Positions 33,401 to 43,930 of a stretch of DNA of 64,000 nt are shown here, in pieces. The position numbers were made by a program, and so were the translations under genes. This DNA comes from Enchytraeus crypticus. Taxonomy: Eukaryota; Annelida; Clitellata; Enchytraeida; Enchytraeidae. A model generated the notes under the pieces. The model was not told the origin of the DNA. It worked only from the letters and a program-made list of their open reading frames with translations, and ran no database searches. Where the stretch lies: NCBI GenBank assembly GCA_905160935.1, contig CAJHZI010000498.1:310001-374000 (forward strand), written 5' to 3'. The stretch's first letter is position 1, and each line of letters opens with the position of its first letter.

Positions 33401-36400
33401 ATTGTTGATTTCAATCAATCAATCAATAAGAATTTAACGTCCGGTTCCTCGACATAAGGCAATGTCAGGGATGTCTCTTGCAGACACTACACAAACAGGC
33501 GCCAAAGCACCACACAATGACGACCGAGTACACATAGACCACAGGAGAGAGCGAGATCAAAACAGTGCAAGTCCAAGATCCAAGGCAAGCGGGTCAAAAT
33601 TTAGATCTATGGCGGAAAGAGATGGGTTTTTAGCTTGCCAAGGAAAGTACCAATACAATTACAAGATCAAAGATTTTGTGGCAGAGAGTTCCATATTGTC
33701 GGAGCAGAAAACATAAAGGAGCGTATGCTCATGGCAGATTTAATATTCGGTACAGTGGGAAGGTTTTTACTAGAGGAACGAAGACTACCACGAGAGTTGA
33801 TAGATGGAAAAGAGATCAGATAGATGGGATGGTTTACTATAATTTAAACTTTTGAAGGTCAAGGACGCTATCTTGAATTTTATACCTTCGGATACTGGCA
33901 GTCAGTGCAGTTTCTTAAGAAGGGAAGAGGTGTGTCTTAATTAGAATGTCTTAATAGCGTAGGGGTAACGTCATGAAATCATGAAATTTTAAATGACAGA
34001 TCCTGAGGTGAATTGAACGCTCGTGGGTTCGAATTCCGGCCGCGCTGATCTGAGAGTAATATCTCGGACATTCACTGGACTGGTTACACGAAAAATGGAA
34101 TAAATTGCCTAACGGTTTAAACATGTGGCATTAAAAAGTGATAGATATCAACATAGTTGATCATTTCACTATAAAGTGTTTTTTTGGGATTTGAGTATTT
34201 TTACATTACAGACGACTAGAGAAAGAGAATTTTGAACGTGTTGGAGACGAATTAGAGAGGTCTTTGGGAGATCATTCAGCAGGGAGTTACAGTAATCAAG
34301 TTTAGAATAGACAAGCGCATTAGCTAATACAGTGGCAGAATTAATATCAAGGGACTTAGGAATTTGACGTAACTGACGGATATGGAAAAAAGAACGACAG
34401 ACTGCTGAAATATGAGTTTTAAAGTTTAGATTTGAATCAAAAATTACACCAAGATTAAGTGCAGAATCTGGGGGTATTAAGGGGATATCTTTAAATGTAA
34501 TGGTTGAGCTAATTCTTAATTTATTCAATTAAGAAGTTTACTAAACATATGATCAACATTAGGCCTAAGTTTTAAAATTGATTGTTAAAATATAATATTA
34601 TAGTTAGGCATATAAAACAGAAGAGTTTACCTTCCATTTAAACATAACTTAATCATTACATCTTACAATGTCAGAAATTACTTCAACAATTTATTATGTA
34701 TCATAGTACAAGAGATAAACATCTGAATAAAGTAATAAATATGAACATATAAATTTAAAAGAATCTCAGACAGTGAGCTTCAACTCCACCAACTGATCAA
34801 ATTATGATGATAATTATCAGTTCACTAGCTAGACTAATTGATTTTCCTAATGTATTAATTATAATTAATACATTAGGAAAATCATTTAGTTACTGAACTT
34901 CTATGATCTTCAAACTAATAACCTACACAAATACATAAATACTTTATATATGAATATTCATATATACATATCAGCAGTCATTAAGGAGGCTTAAAAAGTA
35001 TAAATCAAAAGCAAATACAGTAAAAGTAAATGACTATTGACTATGATATCAGTAGTAAGAATTGTAACTACAACGTTGTTACTGCATTGGCATATCAATG
35101 CATAATGCATAAAAGCCATCTGCAATACACACAACTGATTTAAATTGGATAGGGCCATGAAATGACATCCAGAAATTTAGACTGCAGTATCATGTGACCA
35201 TATATAATTTGGTCTTTAATACTATCATACGAGAAAAAATCATAAAACTACTAAAATCATTTAACATAACATAACATTACAGAGTCAGGAAGCAATTATA
35301 TGCTTGTTTAAGACTCATCAGGCTCTTAACTAAAACCAATTAATATAAATCAAATCATATAGACTTTATGTCAACATGTGAAATTTATACGTAGCCTATG
35401 CATAACACTGAACATGCAATTAGCATCTAATTTAAATGTTCTTATGTTTATCGTGTATTTATTTTTAAAAGCATTCACTGATTCTGCTTCCACAACTTCG
35501 CTTGGCAAACTATTCCAAGCATTTATAACTCTTTGACATTTGACCATAAATCAGATTAGAACACAGGTAAGATACAAAGACATTTTACGAAAGCCAATTA
35601 TATAACAGAGAAATAATGATTATATGTCATAATGAGTACTAACCCTTATATATCGCCGAGAATTTCTCAATATCTCGCGCCTCGTCAATCTTGTAAGTCT
35701 CGGGAAGAAAGTCCAAAGGTTTAACATTCTTTCTTACAGTGCTGCAGGCACGTTCATATTCCTGAAGATTGTTCATTAGGCACAACTTATTCGTTATCAA
35801 ATTGCAATTTGGGATATGATTGACCATCTGCTTTCCTAAAAAATAGTCCAGAATGTTGAAAACTTACAATACTAAGTAATTTGAAGTCAACAAAGTGCAA
35901 TCAAATTCTAAAGAAAATTGCCATCAAATAATACGTTCACATTACTGATTGAGATGGCTAACTATTTCAAAACATAATATAAATGACATTTAAATATATA
36001 TTTTTACATCAATTCTACAATAGGTTCTACAACTAGCACAAAAAATCTATTATATTTTTATCACAAATTTAGTTTATTCACGCTAATCAATACATAAAAT
36101 TAACAATATGAAAGAATATGTATGCAATTTTAATTTAGAAATTTATAATTAATAAATTTTTAATTAATTAAATTAATTAATTAATTTAATTTTTTAATTT
36201 ATAATTAACCTTTGCTTTACTTAAATTACACATTAATCACAATAGCTTTATTTGTTTGTGCAATATAAATATGTGTGTGTGTGTGTGTAATTACTAAATT
36301 TTCATAATCTAAATAATTTATACTGCTTTTCAGTAACAAGAACATATATTCCACTAACATTAAGTAATAATGTATTATTAACCAGTCTTAACTCGTATAT

Positions 36401-36702
36401 TACTGTTATCAATTTCATTAGTAATAAGCCTGCCAAACAAACCTTCACTGAATGCAGTATAGTCAATGGCGGACTTCAACTCACACCAGTACAGCTGACA
36501 GTTAGCCTCATCCTTGTCCTTTATCTGCTTCCATCCCAAGTCACTTAAGGCTTTTTCAACTCTGAAAAATATATTTATACAATCTCCATTGATATCAGTT
36601 TTTACAATAACGCAAGAAGGATGTTAAAAAACAAGTTGAACATTGTAAAATTGCAAAAAAACAAACTACATTTGAAACTGAGAGTGCCAGAGATACAGAT
36701 AA

Positions 36703-36782
<80 letters not shown>

Positions 36783-37081
36783 CTTTAGAGAAGGAGACAA
36801 GATAAATTAAATTTTCTTAGAAGCTGAAGATAACATTGGTAAAGATGGAGAGTTTTCTACAATAAGCCAAAGAAAGGTTGCAAGGAAATTGCCTTAATAG
36901 AAAATCAAGGCATGGATGAAGAGGGTAAAGATTTTCTTGGAAAACTAGAGGAGATACATGTTATAGATCCTCTATTTGATAAGGCAGTGTGTGAATGACT
37001 GTATAGCAAAATATTTCACCAAACGAGTACTTACATTGAGTACCCATTTCGTCCACCAATATAGTACGTATGTTCCATGGA
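27196..37081 (-). CDS. TTLL10: TTLL10 orthologue: tubulin-tyrosine-ligase-like polyglycylase
   Basis: Nine exons join in phase on the minus strand: 37081-37035, 36561-36443, 35835-35644, 33290-33134, 32573-32402, 31898-31758, 29522-29406, 28377-28284 and 27518-27196, giving about 452 residues from the ATG at 37078. Diagnostic blocks are [18 protein letters not shown], the ATP-grasp segment [59 protein letters not shown] and [20 protein letters not shown]. The order and spacing follow human TTLL10 from its IGG motif onward. TTLL10 elongates polyglycine chains on tubulin and other proteins in cilia; human TTLL10 is reported to have lost activity. The last exon is a Lys/Pro/Ser-rich tail probably not conserved. 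The ATG is in a poor context right after a plausible acceptor, so a further 5' exon may exist. An ATTAAA lies about 80 nt past the stop. Confidence 0.92.
27940..28075 (+). mobile_element. Dispersed element with (GAT)n end, copy 1
   Basis: ataggggattgactgatg..gacagagggg..gtctattcgtatccc..gggattcaagggaagatgat. The same 3' sequence recurs at 52.3 (minus), 60.9 and 63.7 kb. Likely the tail of a LINE or SINE. Confidence 0.65.
28284..28377 (-). CDS. TTLL10: TTLL10 exon 8: catalytic ExN
   Basis: Acceptor tttcag, donor CTGC|gtaaga. It encodes [20 protein letters not shown] and [11 protein letters not shown]. Glu and Asn of EVN are the expected Mg/ATP ligands of ATP-grasp ligases. Confidence 0.92.
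28428..28665 (-). mobile_element. LINE reverse-transcriptase C-terminus fragment
   Basis: Minus strand encodes a typical LINE tail, [19 protein letters not shown]-like, then [19 protein letters not shown] (WEEA..x..DR..WR signature). One frameshift precedes it. Confidence 0.7.
28682..28735 (-). mobile_element. SINE family B tail fragment
   Basis: aaagctggtaaagccaatgttaacgtcagtttcctcgct is the reverse of the SINE B 3' tail; the head is missing. Confidence 0.5.
29038..29290 (-). mobile_element. RTE-type LINE 3' end
   Basis: Starts in cagtgcacacactatctact, contains the ctactggtaggtccaag block and ends gcgtcattccctgagaaaac as at 5.5-5.8 kb. Confidence 0.65.
29406..29522 (-). CDS. TTLL10: TTLL10 exon 7
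   Basis: Acceptor atttacag, donor AAG|gtttga. It encodes [18 protein letters not shown] and [19 protein letters not shown], ending in the conserved D-F-x-I-D metal/ATP-site strand. Confidence 0.92.
29695..30050. repeat. ~51-bp minisatellite with alternating subtypes (TTLL10 intron)
   Basis: Seven units of ctatttctcgttttaggatt + tctt(g/t)gtc..attttctccac. Odd and even units differ (ggtcgtat versus tgtcat), so the true period is a ~102-bp dimer. It stays open on both strands without homology. Confidence 0.85.
30438..30496. repeat. (GA)n microsatellite
   Basis: GAGA tract with a few AAA interruptions in a TTLL10 intron. Confidence 0.95.
31075..31155 (+). mobile_element. 3' end of L2-like LINE
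   Basis: gacgtccctgacatcattct..gaggaaacggacgttaaacc followed by a TTA/ATT tail. Confidence 0.7.
31241..31450. repeat. 210-bp near-perfect palindrome (TTLL10 intron)
   Basis: Begins ctttgtcaacagagtgttct and ends in its reverse complement. The arms are ~98 bp with only a couple of mismatches; the centre is an A+T-rich attatataat. The left arm continues a short agtgttctta repeat upstream. Confidence 0.9.
31758..31898 (-). CDS. TTLL10: TTLL10 exon 6
   Basis: Acceptor ttgtttcag, donor CCT|gtaagt, 47 whole codons. It encodes [20 protein letters not shown] and then AKFNDYVN, aligned with FMQKKxPLY...TVWSMEHxNRYI of mammalian TTLL10. Confidence 0.92.
32402..32573 (-). CDS. TTLL10: TTLL10 exon 5
   Basis: Acceptor atttcag, donor CAG|gtagat. 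It encodes [20 protein letters not shown] and ends HLTNQ. The KFDIR motif contributes nucleotide and substrate contacts in the family. Confidence 0.92.
33134..33290 (-). CDS. TTLL10: TTLL10 exon 4: ATP-grasp loop
   Basis: Acceptor tacgcag, donor AAAG|gtaact. It encodes [20 protein letters not shown], the Lys-Pro...Gly-Arg-Gly-Ile ATP-binding signature of TTL enzymes. Confidence 0.92.
33405..34540 (-). mobile_element. L2-like LINE fragment split by a SINE
   Basis: 34540-34187 encodes [20 protein letters not shown] and [15 protein letters not shown] (minus). 33860-33500 continues with frameshifted [20 protein letters not shown], and the 3' end ttaacgtccggttcctcgac plus (ATCA)n is at 33410-33480. 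The two halves are separated by SINE A at 33944-34186. Confidence 0.75.
33944..34186 (+). mobile_element. tRNA-derived SINE, family A, inside a LINE
   Basis: gaatgtcttaatagcgtagg start, cgtgggttcgaattccggcc B box, and gttgatcatttcactataaa tail, in the opposite orientation to the host LINE. Confidence 0.8.
34541..35643. other. TTLL10 intron, nothing recognised
   Basis: Only a ~45-bp palindrome at about 34845-34888 (gattttcctaatgtattaat and its reverse complement) stands out. Confidence 0.5.
35644..35835 (-). CDS. TTLL10: TTLL10 exon 3
   Basis: Acceptor ttttttag, donor AAGG|gttagt. It encodes [20 protein letters not shown], then [17 protein letters not shown], matching the FxPExxxL stretch before the ATP-binding loop in the family. 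Confidence 0.88.
36443..36561 (-). CDS. TTLL10: TTLL10 exon 2
   Basis: Acceptor tatttttcag, donor GAAG|gtttgt. It encodes [13 protein letters not shown] and [18 protein letters not shown], the N-terminal TTL subdomain. Confidence 0.88.
36709..36779. repeat. (GA)n microsatellite
   Basis: Nearly pure GAGA tract in TTLL10 intron 1. Confidence 0.97.
37035..37081 (-). CDS. TTLL10: TTLL10 first visible exon
   Basis: gatctctag|TCCATGG to AAT|gtaagt. It encodes [14 protein letters not shown]. The IGG-NG motif corresponds to the start of the TTL domain in human TTLL10, which has a longer N-terminus, so translation could begin here or further upstream. Confidence 0.75.
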
Positions 37082-39403
37082 CTAGAGATCAGCTGCTTAT
37101 GTGCTTAGAAAATAGACAAATAATAATGAATCAGGTATACAAATGTATGTAGGTGCACCTGAACTAAACATTTCAAAGTTGTTTGAGATATATTTAAGAT
37201 ATTAATTAAATATATATATTTACCATGATCACTTTCATACTTAATATTGATCAGGGTGACCACTCTCCAGACCTCATCAAATTCCCTGACTTTCCCCTGA
37301 CTTATCTGGTGCACCTTGACATTTTTATTACCATTGCTGCATTTACTTCAATGTCGAAAGACAATGCCAGAGAAAATTTTTTGCATTTTACACATTGCTA
37401 TTTAATTTTTTATTGATAAATTTATATAAAATAATTCAAGTATCAAGTAAACTTTCTTTAATTTTTAAAAATAAAGAACTAAAGATGCCTAAATTTTGCT
37501 TTGCCTGAATTTTCCCTGCCTTTTCACATTTTCCCTGATATCTTTCAAAGCACTTTCAAATTTGCACATCTTCCAGAGACTGGTCACTCTGATTGATTCA
37601 TTTTCAAAATTTATTATTTGGATAAAATAACAAATATTATCCCTATGAATGTCCTACATGAATTTAGAAGTCTTTTTATAAATTTGAGAATTTATATGTC
37701 AATTATGATTAATATGTGTAAATGGCTTATGCCCAATCTATAAACAGAAAGACATTCTCTCTGATAGCAATTGTTAGAAAGCGACTTTATCCTCGAGAAA
37801 TCAAAATCTGCTTTTAGCATTTTATGAAGCGTTTCTATTCTCAACTTTAACTTGAGTCTGTAACATCATATTTCCAAGAATTCTAGACATTTTGCGGGGA
37901 TTTTGCGCTCTGCTTTTGGCTAGAACCACCAGGGCTATATGAATTTCAACGGGTGAGCAATAACATTTTTTATTCACATGCATAGATAACAGCCTGAATT
38001 TCAGAAGATATCTTCCCCGTAATAGTAGCTGAAATCAATTGAGATACCGGGCGAAAATTCGTTCATAAAATGCAAAAGTACAATGATATCGTGCGTAGTG
38101 ACAAATATATTTCCTTTATAATATTGGGCATGAGTGAATTAGCCATACAGTTAAGTTGAAAAATTTAACTGACTGATCATAGTGAGTTTTGATTTAATGC
38201 AGTTTCAAATTATGACCAATATGCCCATCGGGGAGAAAATTTTGAATAGATGTACACATGATTGGTGAATGGAAAATGGCATAAACTGCATTAATAATTA
38301 ATCAAGCAATATTAAAATTCTTTGATATCATTCGTTGTAAATTAATTATTATTATACTATAATGTGTTTTTCACACTCTAGTCCTTTGCTCCCATCAGTG
38401 TTGGTTGTTTAAGCAATTTTCCGAGCAGTTTTAAAGTTCCTTTCTTCTCCGGTTTCACTCCTTTATTTACAAATTGCAATAGCCCTAGATGCTTTATTTG
38501 AATTATTTTCCTCTTTTATACATTATCCACTGGATTAGTTTTCAATTCGGATCCCAATCAGGATATATAAAATTGTACTTATCTATTTAATTCGTGCATT
38601 TTACAGCAAAATATATATAATTAATCATAAAACAGAGTTGCATTCCTATTTACGGTATTAGAGTTAAAGTTAAAAAGCAAAACACATATTATTATGAATG
38701 ATTATTATCGATAACATCTCTCACTTATAATGCCACATATTTAAACAGTAGATAATTTATTCAATTATCCATACTTCCACTCCTGTGAATGTCCGAGATT
38801 TTACTCTCTGATCAGCTCTACCGGGAATTGCTCCTCGAGCTCAAGAACCACAGCCATTTAAATTTCATGATGTTGCCTAAAACACATACATGTATATATA
38901 TGCTCTGAGTAAGTTAGACATTCTAAATTTTATTTAGACATAGTATAACTTGGTAATTGAAAAATCTAAAATATCAAACAAAAAAATATAATTATTTCCT
39001 ATAGCAATACTTTTAATATGGGTGTGCCTAATTTTAAAAATTAAAAAATTTTCATAACAAACAGATTTAAATCTCAGGACGAAATATTTACTTAAAGATG
39101 TTACCATGGTAATCAGTGTTGCCATTCGAATTTTATATTCTATGGAAAAATCCATAGTGCGATGCGGATAAGTCTGGTGATAACTTTTTGCCGATCTTAT
39201 TTGGCGAAGATATCTTTCACTCCGAACGATATCGTCGCAGAAAGTCACTTTTGGATTTTATGATCCATTTTTCGCTCGATATCTGAGCTGATCTCAGCCA
39301 CTTGTGACGGGGAAGATACCTGCTGAGACTCAGGCGGTTATCTTTCGCGTAAATTAAAACAAAGTTTGTCGCCAGACGGCTGACATTCAACATACACAAC
39401 AAT
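37082..39403. other. Upstream region of TTLL10; no gene seen
   Basis: Contains a diverged SINE A fragment on the minus strand at about 38735-38885 (gtgaatgtccgagattttac). The ~37770-38060 segment resembles, in reverse, the sequence at 45.8-46.0 kb. A promoter for TTLL10 is expected here but not visible. Confidence 0.4.
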
Positions 39404-40880
39404 TAGAGACAGGAATTTTATGAATTTCCAGAGTTCGGGTTCGGTTCGGTACGTTTAAAATGAAAGTTCGGTTCGGTTCGCGTTCGGTTAGCAGTTGACA
39501 ATTTGAGAGTTCGGTTCGGTTCGGTTCGTCGAAAATTAAAGTTCGGTTCGGTTCGGGTTCGGTTCTAACAAGGGTTCGGGTTCGGTTCGGGTTCGGCTTG
39601 CTTTCCAACTCGCAAGAGTTCGATTCGAGTTCGAAATGGTTTGGTTTGGATAATGTTGCAATTGTTTAACTTTACTTATAATAATTATTGTTATGACAAA
39701 CATGTTTAAAATGGTTTATGGTAAATATGCTTAAAAATTCATGAAGTCATAATAGCTGCCACATTTTTTACCGGGGTAAAAATAAGACAACGAAAAAAGG
39801 AGTGAAGTAGTACTTATTCCTGTACATTTCTTAAAATATTGTAACTTGACCGAAAAATGTTCATAATATAGATATTTAGCTTTATTATTGTATCTGAAAT
39901 ATTCTCCTTGATTATAACGAGCAAATAGAATGTTTTATCAATTTTTACTTTTTTTGTCACTATAGGCCTATATATTAGATACATGTACGTTTACAATTAA
40001 GTGGAAATGTCTTGGCTAAAATTTGATCCAATATTTCAGAGACAAAGTGCAATTTAGTAACATAAAAATGTCAAATAAAGATGATTTGGTAAAAACGTGT
40101 ACTTCCATAGAATAATGATCAGAATATACACCGTTTGCTATCAACTGACCAGTAATAAACTTCATAATTTGCCTCAGGGTTTCAAATTTGAAACTCTCAG
40201 ATCAATTATGAAGTTCCGAAAATAGTTATTAAATTATTGAATTGCTATGGTGCAAAATTATTTACTCCAGATAGTCTCAACACATATAGAATGTCATATA
40301 TAATTATTTGTAAATCTGGCTGCAAAAATATTAAGGTAGCACACTAAAATTAGAAAAAAATCATAATTTGAATTTAACAAGAACAAATCCACCTGGATTG
40401 AGTTAAGCATTTTCAGATTTTTTTGGAATACTCTCATCACTTTTGTCTCTTTGATAACAAACTTCATTCCATCTTTCAATGCCGTATCATTCAGACTATC
40501 CATTATCTTCTGAAGGCCCGTTTCGCTTCCTGTACCATTCCTTTGTACCGCTACCATTTTAAAACTTGTGTGGGAACCAGCCTTACATGAATATATGCTG
40601 TTAGATACTGCAAGACATGTAAATGCATAAACTAATATACATGCATATTTGTATTTTTCTTACTATCTTTAATTAATGTCAGGCTGGTGAAGAAGAAAGG
40701 AACTACAAAAGTTTGGTTCAGATCGGTTTGGACGAAGTCTGGGTTCGGGTTCGGTTCGGGTTGGGTCAGAGTCTGGGTTTGGGTTCGGTTCGGCCAGAGT
40801 CTGGGTTCGGGTTCGGTTCGGTCAAAATTCCAGATTTTAGGGTTCGGTTCGGTTCGGGTTCGGTTCGATTCCCATCTCTA
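39404..40880. mobile_element. hAT-like non-autonomous transposon, copy 2 (GTTCGG family)
   Basis: Ends TAGAGACAGGAAT/ATTCCCATCTCTA with 8-bp flanks acaacaat/ataacaat. It is closely similar to 7513-8866 with longer GTTCGG arrays at both ends. It also carries the RTE fragment (about 40455-40560, minus; GLQKIMDSLNDTALK). Confidence 0.85.
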
Positions 40881-40920
40881 ATAACAATAATAACACCAAA
40901 GATATTTATTCTATGAATAA

Positions 40921-41160
40921 CTCACATTATAGTGAAACGATCAACTGAGTTGATATCTATCACTTTTTTAATACCACATGTTCCGTAAGGCAATTTTGTC
41001 CATTTTCCGTTTTCATTCCAGTGAATGTCCGAGATTTTACTCTCAGATCAGCGCGGCTGGGATTCGAACCCACGAGGGTTCAATTCACATCGGGGCTGTC
41101 ATTTAAAACTTCATGACGTTATCTACACCTCTAACCATTGCGCTATTGAGACATTCGAAA
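40921..41160 (-). mobile_element. tRNA-derived SINE, family A
   Basis: Reverse complement of the family: cattgcgctattgagacatt at the head end and ggattcgaacccacgag as B box. It starts about 40 bp past the hAT copy 2 end. Confidence 0.85.
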
Positions 41161-41731
41161 ATAACATAACACAACACTATGTTATGTTATGTTATAACAT
41201 AACATAACATTACAGTGTCAGGAATCAATTATATATGCTTGTTTAAGACTCATCAGGCAAATTCTTGAAAATATGACAAATACGTTATAAACTGATAGAT
41301 TACTTACTAAGTTATTATTATAATCAGCATAAAAATATCAAAGTTATTTCTTATTTTACCAGAAGCATCATATCATACGGTGGCTCGCAACTGCCATCTA
41401 ATTCCTTAACTTTTTTTAAATAAAAAAACAAATTTCTTTATTACTATAAATAGCACATTTGTTACTATAAATAGACATGTGTGCAATTTATAGTAACCAA
41501 AATTTCTTAACATTTTTTAATTAAAAAAACAAAACTAATTTCTTTGTTACAATAAATAGCACTTTGTTATTATAAATAACACACTAGCAGTATCTATATC
41601 ACATATAGTCGATGACAACATCCAGCACTTAATCTTGAATCAAAGGCTAGCCAATGTGCAAAAAATAAAGTTCACTGTCCATGACAACATTGAGCACTTG
41701 ATGTTAAACCAAAAACAAACCGATGTGCACA

Positions 41732-42463
41732 CAGTGGCGGATCCAGGGGGAGGCCCAGGGGGCCCGGGCGCCATCCTTAGGCCCGTCGAAAAAAACTAAT
41801 CTATATTTTCATTGTGTCTATGACAATTTGTATGTGTAAATATATTTGTAAGGGCAGTAGTTGGGGGGGAGGGGGGGTTACGAGAGGGAACTCAGTTCCA
41901 TTATAGTTCAATTTTTTTCAAATATGAACCCCACTAGGGGCTCATATATTTGGCATACAAGGTGGTCTGTATATACGGATGGCGGGCCCGAAAAATGTTG
42001 ACCGTTTCACTAGCTCTTAATTTTTACATAAATCGCTGTATAAGAGGAAAAAAGGGTTTGAGTAAAAAATGTGAACTCTGTCCCGGAGTGGTGGGGCATA
42101 CAGCCATGGCTGGTAGGGGCCCCCAACCGCCAAAATTAGGTCACTTTTGCAATTCGTACAGATCCGCTGAGTTTCTTCGAAGGTGAAAAAATTAGCCTGC
42201 TTTTTTCCAAAACAAATGTAGCATTTCAGGCATTTTAGGTTTTCCCCAGACTTTAGTACGGTATGACTTGGGGGGGGGGCGGTAAGATACGGGAATACAC
42301 TCACTCCCGAGCGAAGTAGTTAAACATTTCCCCCCCCCCCCCCCCCCCACAGCATTTTTTCTGGTTGCGTCACATGTTCCGAAGAAGGCGTGGCGTAAGC
42401 AAAAAATGTGTACTCTCAAAAACAATCGAGCCCCCCCTTAAAAAGTTTCTGGATCTGCCCCTG
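41732..42463. mobile_element. hAT MITE nested in the foldback element
   Basis: Ends CAGTGGCGGATCCAG/CTGGATCTGCCCCTG with a perfect 8-bp duplication tgtgcaca on both sides. G/C-rich, with poly-C (42330-42348) and poly-G runs. No coding capacity. Confidence 0.9.
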
Positions 42464-43348
42464 TGTGCACAAAATTAGGTCAAAAACCTTGCAAATCCAA
42501 AATTCCGTTAATTAGTCATACTACGTCATTTCTTTTATGACAACATCGAACACTCGATGTTAAACCAAAGCCAAACCGATGTGCACAAAATTAGGTCAAA
42601 ACGGTGCAAATCCAAATTTCCGTTAATTATTCATAGCCTAGAGTTGACCGCTCACTGTTCTTTCGACTCACTAAATGCTGTTTTTTGAAGTGTACTGCTC
42701 TTTCTCACAGCTCATTGCTCTCTAAGAGCTGCTCTCAGTGTACAAAACTGCTCTCAGTATACCTAACTGCTCTCAGTGATCAGCTGCAGACAGAGTTATA
42801 ATATTGATTCACTAGTGCTAAGGCGGCAAGGCCATGTAGCAGGCCTATAGAGGCCTGCATTTCAAACGATCTAGGACGGCGGGTTCTGGCTGCTGTTGCT
42901 GACTGTTGTTGCCTCGCCTAGGTAGTTAACAGCTATCGCTTCGAATGCATATAAACTACATGTATTAGCAGGGGTGGATTCTTAAATTAATAAGTGGGGA
43001 GATTCTCAGTAACTCGAGCGTGCTAAAGCAACTTTTAAACGTTTGCATATACATGTATGTATAGCTACTACTGTCAAAGAAATTGCTGATTACACATTTT
43101 TACATGGATATCAGTAAAATAATGCAGGCCTATATTGGCCTGCATTTCGAACGATCTAGGACTGGCGGGTTCTCACTCTCAGCCTCTTAGGCTGTGGTAT
43201 ATTTTATTTTATTAGCTATAGTTGATTGCTGCCGCCTCGAATAATTAGTAACTGCATGTACATGTATTATTAGTGGATGCATGTAGACTGTAGTTTATAA
43301 AGCCGCTTCATATAAAGCCGTTTCCGATGGGGAGAGTTCAACTGTGAA

Positions 43349-43930
43349 CAGTTGCGGATCCAGGGAGCCCGCCCCCTCCCCTTAGGCCCGTCGTTAAAAA
43401 ATTGTAAACTAGATTTTCATTGTTTCCATGGCAATTTCTATGTGTAAATATGTTTGTAAGGGCAGTGGTTAGGAGGGGTGGGGGCGGGGTACTAGAGGGA
43501 ACTCAGTTCCACTAGCTCGAATTTGTTTAAATATAGGCCCCCACTAGGGGTCCATATTTGGTATACTTGGAGCCCTGTATAATGGATGGGGGCCCGAAAA
43601 ATGTTGACCGTTTCACTAGCTCTCAATTTAACATTAACCACAGTATAAGAGGAAAAAAGGTTGGGCGTAAAAATTTGAACTCTGTCCCAGAGCAGTGGTG
43701 CAAACAGTTTGAACTGCGAGGGACTTAAGCCCCCCCCCCCCAATGCCCAAATTAGGTCACTTTTGCTAATCATCCAGATCCGCTGAGTTTCTTCGTAGGT
43801 GAAAAAATTAACCCGCCTTTTCCAAAGCAAATGTAGGATTTTAGGTTTTTCCCTAACAATAATACGGGTATGAGGGGGGGGGGGTAAGATACGGGGATGG
43901 ACTTACTCTATAAGCCGAGGAGCGCCGTAG
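43349..43930. mobile_element. Second copy of the CAGTGGCGGATCC MITE, 3' end lost
   Basis: Starts cagttgcggatccagggagc and follows 41732-42463 (ggcccgtcg, gtgtaaatatgtttgtaagg, ggcccgaaaaatgttgaccg) but lacks the matching right terminus. Confidence 0.75.
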
